Source: Acidobacteriota bacterium
Lineage (GTDB): Bacteria > Acidobacteriota > Blastocatellia > Pyrinomonadales > Pyrinomonadaceae
Direction: 5' to 3'
Assembly (NCBI GenBank): GCA_023415725.1
Contig: JAEZJR010000039.1
Span: forward strand, 1 to 10,428
DNA length: 10,428 nt
The notes under the pieces are model-generated. The model saw only the letters and a list, made by a program, of their open reading frames with translations. It had not been told where the DNA came from and searched no databases. Below are positions 1 through 7,000 of the stretch, one piece after another. The first letter of the stretch is position 1, and each line of letters begins with the position of its first letter. A program made the translations under genes and the position numbers.

Positions 1-49
1 CGAATCTCTTATCTAAACGGATCGTCCGATCCGAAAGAAGGACACGACC

Positions 50-694
50 ATGTTTGAGAAAATCAAAAACCTTAAGTGGCACTTCCAACTCTTGCTTCTG
101 CTTTTCGTCGCCGGGTTGCTTTACGGATCGGTTTACTACTTCGTAACGGGACCGACGCGAGATGAGACGGCCGTGCTCACCGAGCAGGTCGCCCAACTGC
201 AGGCCAAGAACGAAGCGGCCCGCCTGGCGACGCAGCGGATCAACGAATTCCGTGCCCTCTACGCCAGCAAATCGGCCGAATACGAAGAACTGAAGGTCCT
301 TCTGCCGGAACAACGGGAGATCACGAACGTCCTGACGGACCTCTTGGCCAACGCCAAAGATTCGAAACTCGTAACGAGACGGTTCACGCCGCGGGACGAT
401 AAGAACGTTAACTCCATTATGGCCAAGGAGGTCGAGGTGGAGGTCGACGCGAACTTCAACAACCTGAGGGCGTTCTACGATCGCATGGCGAAACTGCCGC
501 GGATCGTTTCGATCTCGGACTTCAAGATCAACCAACTTGATAAACAGAAGGCCGACAAGACCCTCGCAGCCCAGTTCGTCCTTACCGCGTATTACGCCGA
601 TCCTGAGGCTTTGAACAAGCCGGCGCCACAGCCAGGCAAGCCGGGAGCACCCGCTAACGGACAGCCCGCCCCTGCCGCTCCGCCCGCGAAGTAA
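50..694 (+). CDS. pilO: PilO, type IV pilus inner-membrane alignment protein
   Basis: 214 residues. The protein has a short cytoplasmic N-terminus rich in Lys, one transmembrane helix at about residues 13-32, a heptad-like charged coiled coil at about 38-85, and an alpha/beta PilO-type domain at about 85-183. A Pro/Ala/Gly-rich, probably disordered tail (about 187-214) follows. This architecture and the position directly before pilP and pilQ identify it. In known systems PilO pairs with PilN in the inner membrane and, together with PilP, couples the PilM platform to the PilQ secretin. The start is supported by a Shine-Dalgarno-like AGAAGGA at 36-42, 7 nt before the ATG. The first 49 bases probably include the end of the upstream gene (expected pilN): one frame has TAA at 14-16, but too little is visible to assign it. 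The sequence itself is only PilO-like, so synteny carries much of the call. Confidence 0.85.
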   Translation: MFEKIKNLKWHFQLLLLLFVAGLLYGSVYYFVTGPTRDETAVLTEQVAQLQAKNEAARLATQRINEFRALYASKSAEYEELKVLLPEQREITNVLTDLLANAKDSKLVTRRFTPRDDKNVNSIMAKEVEVEVDANFNNLRAFYDRMAKLPRIVSISDFKINQLDKQKADKTLAAQFVLTAYYADPEALNKPAPQPGKPGAPANGQPAPAAPPAK

Positions 695-739
695 GCCCGA
701 GTTTGCACCCGCAGTCGCACCCCAGAGAGAGATAAAGCC

Positions 740-1471
740 ATGATCAATCAATCGAAAATTGCCCGCTTCCTCGGTTCAGCGATGCTCGCCGCAGCGTTCT
801 TGCTGATCACCGGCAGCCTCGTGGAAGCAAACGCCCAGCGAGACCCGTTCGAGAAACCGGCCTGGGCGCGTCAGAGAGAGCCAGGATCGATGAAGCCCGG
901 ATCCGCCCCGACCGGTCCCCCGGTCAACCTCGGTGTCCCCGCTATCGAGCAGCGCATCGATTACTACAAGCGTCTGCGTGCGGATGCCGTCGCGAACGGT
1001 ACGACCGTCCCGAAGGTTACCTCGGTGCTTACGCTGGAGGAACTCTCGGTCACGGGTATCTTCAAGACGCCCCGAGGTTACGCAGCGATGGTCGAGGCCA
1101 CCCCGATCAAGCTTTCTTACACGATCTACCCGGGCGAAAAATTCTTCGACGGGCAGCTCGTTGCGGTCGAGGAGAACAGGCTGGTATTCCGTAGGGTCAC
1201 GAAGATGAGCAACGGCAAGTTCGTTTCCTCGGTCGAGAATAAACCCCTGCGTAAGTACACCGATATGGAGGTCGTGCAAGGCACGGCACCGGCTGATTCG
1301 GAAACCGCTTCGGCCCGTCCTGCTCCGGTACAAACCGCAGAGGGAACCGCTAAGGTCCCCCCTGTGCCGGTGGTCTCCCCGATGGCGGAAATGGAAAATT
1401 CCGCGGCAAAGGAATCTTCGAACGAAGCTGCCAAGAAGCCGGTCAAGGTCGCAAGGAAAAGCAAGAAGTAG
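740..1471 (+). CDS. pilP: PilP-like type IV pilus periplasmic protein
   Basis: 243 residues, starting 45 nt after pilO, with a purine-rich AGAGAGAG stretch as a weak ribosome site. An N-terminal signal segment has a hydrophobic core at about residues 10-28 and an Ala-Asn-Ala/Gln site near 32-33. Directly after it is the R-D-P-F motif (34-37) typical of PilP and related pilus or GspC-like proteins. The compact beta domain at about 100-175 has the expected short strand pattern: SVTGIFKTPRGYAAMVEA, then a Y-P-G-E-K-F segment, then ENRLVF. The C-terminal 65 or so residues are Ala/Pro/Glu then Lys-rich low complexity. PilP bridges PilN/PilO to the N domains of PilQ. Unlike classical PilP lipoproteins, this protein contains no cysteine, so it cannot be lipidated at a lipobox. 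Identity rests on the DPF motif, the beta domain and gene order; overall similarity to model PilP proteins looks weak. Confidence 0.72.
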   Translation: MINQSKIARFLGSAMLAAAFLLITGSLVEANAQRDPFEKPAWARQREPGSMKPGSAPTGPPVNLGVPAIEQRIDYYKRLRADAVANGTTVPKVTSVLTLEELSVTGIFKTPRGYAAMVEATPIKLSYTIYPGEKFFDGQLVAVEENRLVFRRVTKMSNGKFVSSVENKPLRKYTDMEVVQGTAPADSETASARPAPVQTAEGTAKVPPVPVVSPMAEMENSAAKESSNEAAKKPVKVARKSKK

Positions 1472-1487
1472 TTCGAACAATGAACTT

Positions 1488-1502
1488 CCGCCCGACGGGC
1501 GG
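1488..1502 (+). other. GC-rich hairpin in the pilP-pilQ gap
   Basis: A perfect 6-bp stem CCGCCC/GGGCGG with a GAC loop lies 16 nt after the pilP stop, in a 109-nt gap that also holds the palindromes GCCCGGGC (1523-1530) and GTGCAC (1532-1537). No T-tract follows, so it is not a standard intrinsic terminator. It could be an RNA-processing or mRNA-stabilising element that changes the PilP to PilQ ratio. That role is inference, and GC-rich spacers form such stems by chance. Confidence 0.3.
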
Positions 1503-1570
1503 CAAGCGTCGAGTTAAATGCGGCCCGGGCAGTGCACGCACATGCCTTCCCGAAACGCCGCCAAATGTAA

Positions 1571-1577
1571 CGGAGGA
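1571..1577 (+). promoter_or_regulatory. Ribosome binding site that sets the pilQ start
   Basis: CGGAGGA is a near-consensus Shine-Dalgarno sequence ending 3 nt before the ATG at 1581 (GGAGG at 1572-1576). It favours 1581 over the in-frame ATG at 1518. The 21 residues encoded between the two have no signal-peptide character and sit in an otherwise non-coding-looking gap. Confidence 0.8.
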
Positions 1578-1580
1578 AAC

Positions 1581-3218
1581 ATGAATTCTCAATTCTCAAT
1601 GAGCGGTATGGTCAAAAAGCTGACCTTCGCTTTACTTATCATCGGCTCGATGGCGATCCTTGTCGCCGCGCAGCGTACGGACCAGGGCAAAAGATATGGT
1701 GACCCGGGGTTCGTCGGTGAGCCGATCAACCTCAATGTCGTAAACGCCGACGTCCGAGACATTTTGAACTACGTGACGGAGCAGTACGGCGTGAACTTCG
1801 TCATCGATAAATCGGTCAAGCAAACGCCCGTGACCGTGAACGTAAGCGATGTTCCCTGGAACATCGCCCTCGACTCGATCCTCAGGGCCCAGGAGCTTGG
1901 GATCCAGGTGAACGGCCCGATCCTTAGAGTCGCCGATTCGAAGATACTTGCGACCGAGGGTGAGCTTCTCCGCCAAGCGAACGAAACGAAACTCGACAGC
2001 TCACCGCTTTATACCGAGTTCATCCGCCTTAACTACGCTCGTGCGGCCGGTGCGATGGCCCGCGGTTCCGCGACGAGCGGTACGGCCGCCGGCTCTTCGA
2101 GCTCGTCATCGTCTTCGGGCGGTGGCGGCGCGGAAGGGCTGCTCCCGATCATCAGCAAGCGCCTTTCGCGCCGCGGATCGATCGAAACGGATGCTCGCAG
2201 CAATTCCATAATCATCACCGACGTGCGCGAGAATATTGACGCGATCCGCCAGCTCGTTGCGATCCTAGATCAGCCCGAGCCCCAGGTCGAGATCGAAGCA
2301 CGGATCGTAGTCGCGAGCCGCAACTTCAGCCGCGATATCGGTGTCCAGCTTTCCGGGATGGTTTTCGGCGCACGCGGCAGCGGCGCACAAGGCGGCACTC
2401 TTGACGGGGCAGCAGCCGGACGTCCGTTCCCCTCTACGCTCCCGACCCAGGGGCCGGACGGCAGCCTTCTCTCGTCGATCCCGAACACTGTGATCGGCCT
2501 TACGACCGGTATCTTCGGCACCGCTCAGATCAGTGCATTGATCTCAGCCGGTGAACAAAAGGGCCAAGCAAAACTGATCGCGACGCCCCGCGTCACGGCT
2601 CTCAACAACCGCAAAGCGAAGATCGAGAGCAAGACGCAGGTGCCGATCAACACGATCCAGCCGAGCCAGGGCGGCGGCGACCCGATCGTCACGACGACCT
2701 ACGTTGACGTTCCGTTGAAGCTGGAGATCACTCCGCAGATCACCGATGTAGGGACCGTCGTTCTCGACGTTGTAGCGGAAAACTCCTCGGCGGCGCCCAC
2801 GGTCGGCGGTGCTCCTCCGGCGATCAGCAGCCAGGTGATGGAATCTCAGGTGACCGTACCCGACGGCGGTACGACCGTTGTGGGTGGTGTTCTGTTCGAC
2901 GACGAACGTGAAAACCAGGATCGTACCCCGGGCCTTTCAAAGATCCCAGTGTTGGGTAACCTCTTCAAGCGAAAAGGCGTTTCACGCAACACGAACGAGA
3001 TCCTGTTCTTCATCACCCCGCGGATCCACCGTCCGGACTACTCTCCTGCACCGGGATCTTCGGGTGTGAAGTCGTCCGCGACGATCCTGCAGCCCGTGCC
3101 GCTCGGCAACCCGGCGTCCAACTCGGTCACGACCGAGCCGGTAGTAGGCCCGACGCAGAATCCGACACTCGTTCCGGTAGTTCCGGCCACGCAGCCTACT
3201 GCTGGCCAGAAACCCTAA
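1581..3218 (+). CDS. pilQ: PilQ, type IV pilus outer-membrane secretin
   Basis: 545 residues from the ATG at 1581. A signal peptide has Lys12-Lys13, a hydrophobic core to about 29 and a likely cut after Ala30. A secretin short N domain (STN, N0-like) follows at about 46-120, containing the NVVNADVRDILNYVTEQYG stretch. An N1-type domain covers about 143-231 (EFIRLNYA, then NSIIITDVRENIDAIRQLVAILD). The secretin barrel domain runs about 235-482, ending in the hallmark IPVLGNLFKRKG and ILFFITPRI motifs. The last 60 or so residues are Pro/Ser/Thr-rich. Secretins form the outer-membrane channel through which the pilus exits. The protein is compact compared with proteobacterial PilQ (about 700 residues or more) and lacks N-terminal AMIN domains. 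A Ser/Gly run (about 172-183) interrupts the N1 domain. It is the last gene of the operon and is followed by a terminator. The main alternative would be a type II GspD, but the pilO-pilP context argues for PilQ. Confidence 0.94.
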   Translation: MNSQFSMSGMVKKLTFALLIIGSMAILVAAQRTDQGKRYGDPGFVGEPINLNVVNADVRDILNYVTEQYGVNFVIDKSVKQTPVTVNVSDVPWNIALDSILRAQELGIQVNGPILRVADSKILATEGELLRQANETKLDSSPLYTEFIRLNYARAAGAMARGSATSGTAAGSSSSSSSSGGGGAEGLLPIISKRLSRRGSIETDARSNSIIITDVRENIDAIRQLVAILDQPEPQVEIEARIVVASRNFSRDIGVQLSGMVFGARGSGAQGGTLDGAAAGRPFPSTLPTQGPDGSLLSSIPNTVIGLTTGIFGTAQISALISAGEQKGQAKLIATPRVTALNNRKAKIESKTQVPINTIQPSQGGGDPIVTTTYVDVPLKLEITPQITDVGTVVLDVVAENSSAAPTVGGAPPAISSQVMESQVTVPDGGTTVVGGVLFDDERENQDRTPGLSKIPVLGNLFKRKGVSRNTNEILFFITPRIHRPDYSPAPGSSGVKSSATILQPVPLGNPASNSVTTEPVVGPTQNPTLVPVVPATQPTAGQKP

Positions 3219-3297
3219 CTAAGAATTCAGCTTCTGGTCGCCTGGAACGTCACTGATCCGGGGCAATCAATTAAGCATAACTGTTTCTTCCTTTACA

Positions 3298-3329
3298 CCC
3301 GCCGAAGGCAATGCCTTCGGCGGGTTTTT
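3298..3329 (+). terminator. Intrinsic terminator of the pil operon
   Basis: A 12-bp perfect stem, CCCGCCGAAGGC paired with GCCTTCGGCGGG, with an AAT loop, is followed directly by five T. It sits 79 nt after the pilQ stop and closes the pilO-pilP-pilQ transcript. Confidence 0.92.
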
Positions 3330-3641
3330 CGTGGGTCTGATCCTGCTGCAAGAGGAAATTACGATAGGCCCGACCATAGGTCTGAATTAAGAACTCAAGC
3401 TCAGTACAGCAACAGATCCAGCTGTGCCCGAAAAGCCCGCCACAGGATCAACGAGAACTGTTTATCCAAACCTGGCGGAGGGAGAAGGTCCCGTGGAACC
3501 AGCTCATGGCTTCGAAATGTTTGGGCCGAAACCCTGGCCCTTTAACACCGCAATTGCCCTTCATCGAAACTCCGTGTGGTTCAGATACATCAGGAACCAT
3601 CACGGTTAAGTCTATTTCGGAATTTCTGCGACGATCGGATT

Positions 3642-3667
3642 CCATGCCGGCCGGCCGATCGGCATGG
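3642..3667. repeat. Inverted repeat with 8-bp arms
   Basis: CCATGCCG at 3642-3649 pairs perfectly with CGGCATGG at 3660-3667 across a 10-base loop (GCCGGCCGAT) that is itself GC-rich and partly palindromic. No T-run follows on either strand, so it does not look like an intrinsic terminator. It could be a dispersed extragenic palindrome of this genome or a protein binding site. Only one copy is visible here. Confidence 0.4.
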
Positions 3668-3729
3668 CCCAAGGATCCGTGACCTCTGTAACGATCGGGC
3701 CTGAAAAGGCTGCCGTTTCGATCGCCTCG

Positions 3730-3900
3730 CTAATCATCAGTACCCTTGTAAATAGCTCTTGTAAATTCAATAGGGATGCCCGCCTTGCTGACAAACCTCA
3801 AGGTGATCCGGCCGGCGAATGGCCACTTCTACAATCTTCGATTTGCGTTTCTGATCATTCGAATGGTGTTGCCGGCCACTGTGAATTCGGCCAACTTGTG
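3730..3900 (-). pseudogene. Possible decayed coding fragment, unidentified
   Basis: Read on the minus strand in one frame, this stretch gives about 56 residues with an amphipathic, beta-strand-like pattern. HKLAEFTVAGNTIRMIRNAN is followed, after a TAG at 3829-3831, by WPFAGRITLRFVSKAGIPIE, and then TAG at 3730-3732. It has no start codon context, no ribosome site and no family I recognise. A neighbouring minus frame also stays open over 3612-3794. This could be the debris of a former gene with a stop and frameshifts, or chance. I record it only because the reading is more protein-like than its surroundings. Confidence 0.15.
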
Positions 3901-4026
3901 TTGGGAGGGCCTAACAGTTAACCGTGAGGCTCAAGACGGCTCAACAGGAATCCAAGAATGTCGAAGCGGCCCTTTTGGGGCGGAAAAGTATTACCTTATT
4001 CAGGGCAAATAAGACGTTCCTTGAAC

Positions 4027-4058
4027 AAAAAAACGCCGAGCAATGCTCGGCGTTTTTT
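4027..4058 (-). terminator. Bidirectional intrinsic terminator after the protease gene
   Basis: The stem CGCCGAGC (4034-4041)/GCTCGGCG (4045-4052) has an AAT loop. It is flanked by seven A on the left and six T on the right, so both strands present a stem followed by a U-tract. On the minus strand it lies about 20 nt after the stop of the protease gene. On the plus strand it would also stop read-through coming from the pil side. Confidence 0.9.
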
Positions 4059-4074
4059 ATAAAGTTAGGTACCA

Positions 4075-7000
4075 CTATGGGATATAGCTCTGCGGTGTTG
4101 GCGTATCGGTCGCGGCGCCGAACCGTACGGCCATTATCCCGCTGGTAGAACCGAGTATCCACCAGTCACCTGAGCGGTAGATCGCATAGTCGGCTTTTCC
4201 GTCTCCGTCGTAGTCGCCGGGTACGGGCTGATCGTCAGAGACTCCCCACTGTACTGCCCTGGTGGCGAAATCGGAACTCCGGAGCACGTACCAAGCCCCG
4301 TTGGAAGGCCGATACACGGCGAAATCTTCTTTGCCGTCGCCATCGTAATCCGCCGGGACGGGTTTGTCGGTTGCAGAGCCCCAGGTTAAAGAAGATGTAC
4401 CTCCAGAACTTTTTAGAGTGAACCACGTGCCGTTGCGGTACACGGACTGGTCGGCCCTCCCGTCACCATCGAAATCGCCAGCTATCGGAATATCGCCCGG
4501 CTGGCCATATCCGACGGCGAACGCACCGCCCGATGAGTTCAAGACGTACCAGGCCCCAGTGGAAGGCCGGTAAACAGCGATATCAGCGGATCTGTCGCCA
4601 TCGTAGTCCCGTACGACCGGTAGATCACCATTTGTTCCCCATGAATGTGCGGAAACAGTGAACCCGTTGCTTCTGAGAATCCAGAAGACGCTCTGCTGCC
4701 CAGGGCGGTAGACGGCCACATCGGTGGTTCCGTCCCCGTCGTAATCAGCCGGAACGGGGGCGTCGCTGCCTGCCCCAAATTGGTAAGCGAAAATTCCGCT
4801 AGTCGAACCGAGCATATACCAGACACCTGTTTGGGGCCGGTAGACGGAGATATCAGTACGACCATCCCCATCGAAATCGGAACGGGCGTTCCTGATCGAG
4901 GAACTCGAACAAGTGTACTGGCCGGCTACCGAGATATTATCAATATTCCAGCCCGGATTGGCTCCAGGACCAACAGTGTTATTGTCCGCACCGAACCGCC
5001 ACTGCAACCGGATGTTCTTTCCAGCCGCACTTGCCGGCAATCGGGCTATGGATGTGATGAAACCGTTGGAGTTTCCATTCCAGGCAGATCTGTTATTTAG
5101 AGGATTATTCGTGGATTCCCCTAAAACCCCATTGTAGCCATTCTGAATGAACGCACCGCCCGCAACCAGAATATCCTGGAATGCTCCGCCGTCGATGCTA
5201 ATTTCGAGAACGCCTCCGTCCCAACCTGCTTCGGTATTGTATCGGTTACGGAACGTCAATACCGCTCCGCCAGCCGTGATCGGTATGGATGGAGATGTAA
5301 GTGTAGTGCCGCCGCCGACAGTCGACGGATCTACCGCGAAGGCTGAATTCGGGGCCGACTCCACTACGTTGGTTGAGGTTATGAAAGAACTGCCGTTCTG
5401 CTCCGTCGCGACCGCCCATCCTGCCGGTATGGCCGGAGCGGTAACGGAGTCGAATTTCTCTGTGAAGGTGGTCACCGGCGTGCCGAGGATGAGCGTTCTG
5501 ACAAAGCTCACCGGCCCGATGCTGCTGTTCACGTTGATGGTGATGTCGTGGGCCGCGCCGCACGTAATGTTGCCCGGAATCGTGTAGGGGATCTGATTGC
5601 TGGCGGTACCGTTATTAGCGATGGTCCCGTAAGCGACCGTACCTCCTCCAACTATCGTCGCCGTAACATTCGTTGCTGTCTGCCCGGTTTTGTTCGTGAG
5701 CGGCACGGTTATCAGTACGGCTTCGCCCGGTTCCGCAAAACCGTCATTGTCTCCGGTCGAGTCTGAGACGGAAATAGCGGGGGATTGCATTAAGTTCGGC
5801 ATATCGAACGCTTCGACGACACGTGCGGTTCCGCCTCCGGAGCCGACGCTAGTGACGGAGGCTGAGGCGCCGAGTCCGCGAATGGCAAATCCTTCCCAAA
5901 TATCGCGAACGTCTTCCGCGGTCCCGTTCGCGAGAGCAGCGGCGATGATGGCATCCCGTCCATCCACAAATGTCGGGCTGATCGGGGACAACTTCATACC
6001 GTCCGTGACGAATTGAAGGATGCGCCGGTTGCCGACAGACCAACCCAAGCGTGTGACGAACTTCGCACGGACCTCCCAAAGCATCGTGCTCCAGACCTCT
6101 CCGGCCGCATGAACCTGATCGGCAGTCCCGGTGAACTGCGGAGCGAAGGCACCATCGTTCAGATTCATCTTGGTGCTGTCGATGTCGGCGAATGTGAGCG
6201 GGTTGTGGGGCCTGTTGTTCGGCCCCCCTGTAAAGGCCATTACAGCCTTCGGGAACCGCCGTACCCCGTAATAGTAGTTGTCGGGGAAGGCTGCGCTGAA
6301 CGTGGAATAACCACCCGTAGGATAAATACCGTTGATCGGATCGCTGGGTTCGCTCAACATAGCGTGAGCATAGAAATCACCCCAACCTTCACCCATTCCC
6401 CCAGCCATGTTTGTCGCCAAGCCCGCGGAATTGCCGTGGAGCCGGTTCGATAACCCGTGTGTAAGTTCGTGAATTACTATATCTGCATCAAGGCTGCCAT
6501 CGCGTGCAGGCGTCGGGCCGGAAAAGATATACATCTGCATTCGTCCACGGTTCCCATCGGGCGGGGTGGAAAAATTGGCGTTGTTAGCGCCGGTGCAATC
6601 CTGAGATTCGGCCGACACGCGGTCGTTACCAAACCCGCCGCGCCCGAAATTATCGTGCTGGAAATTACCGGCCGCCTCAGTGAAGCCGAGCCGGTACATT
6701 TCATCGTGATAACGGTTCGTTATATAGAACAGTTGAGTGACGGCACCTTTCTGGAACTCAGTAACGGGCGGATCTAGATTACATTCGCCTGGCACGCTCC
6801 CCGCAGCAAGCGGCTCGGAACCCGGGGCCTGAGTACCCGGCGCCGGGTCGTATTCGTATGTAAAATTGCGAAACGACGATCCGGTCACGGGTGAATCCAC
6901 CCCCTGATTTGGAAGCTTAGTCGTGCCGTTCGGAACCGTGTTGCATAGGCCAGTAGATTGGATAATAAAACAATCGCGATCGGGGCCCGCCTGGACGTTG

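Larger units (their letters stand above)
3330..4026. other. About 700-base stretch with no convincing gene
   Basis: No reading frame here shows a recognised family, a good ribosome site and plausible length together. Open frames of 60-85 codons exist on both strands, overlap each other, and look like chance. I see no tRNA, no transposase and no terminal inverted repeats of an insertion sequence. Visible structure is limited to an inverted repeat (3642-3667), three copies of CGATCGG (3632, 3657 and 3692 approximately), a 9-nt direct repeat CTTGTAAAT at 3745 and 3758, and a protein-like stretch on the minus strand (3730-3900). The stretch lies between two converging transcription units, each with its own terminator. 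Confidence 0.6.

Noticed and set aside
1..49. Tail end of an upstream gene, expected pilN, with TAA at 14-16 in one frame
   Set aside because: Only four codons are visible and two other frames remain open, so the gene cannot be identified from sequence. It is mentioned only as context for pilO.
776..1480. Long open frame of 234 codons antisense to pilP
   Set aside because: It mirrors pilP almost end to end, is Arg/Leu/Gly-rich as expected of an antisense shadow in GC-biased coding DNA, and has no recognisable domain.
1518..1580. Upstream in-frame ATG extending pilQ by 21 residues
   Set aside because: The extension has no ribosome site and would push the signal peptide inward. The GGAGG before 1581 fits the shorter form.
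3745..3766. Direct repeat CTTGTAAAT at 3745 and 3758
   Set aside because: Only two 9-base copies 13 bases apart; too short to call a repeat array, iteron set or target-site duplication.
3664..4012. Plus-strand frames of 78 and 85 codons in the intergenic stretch
   Set aside because: They overlap each other in different frames, lack ribosome sites and known motifs, and one spans the possible minus-strand remnant.
4078..4878. CRISPR-like or minisatellite-like periodicity of about 130 bases
   Set aside because: The periodicity is fully explained by the protein repeats of the protease. The DNA copies diverge at wobble positions, as expected for a coding repeat.
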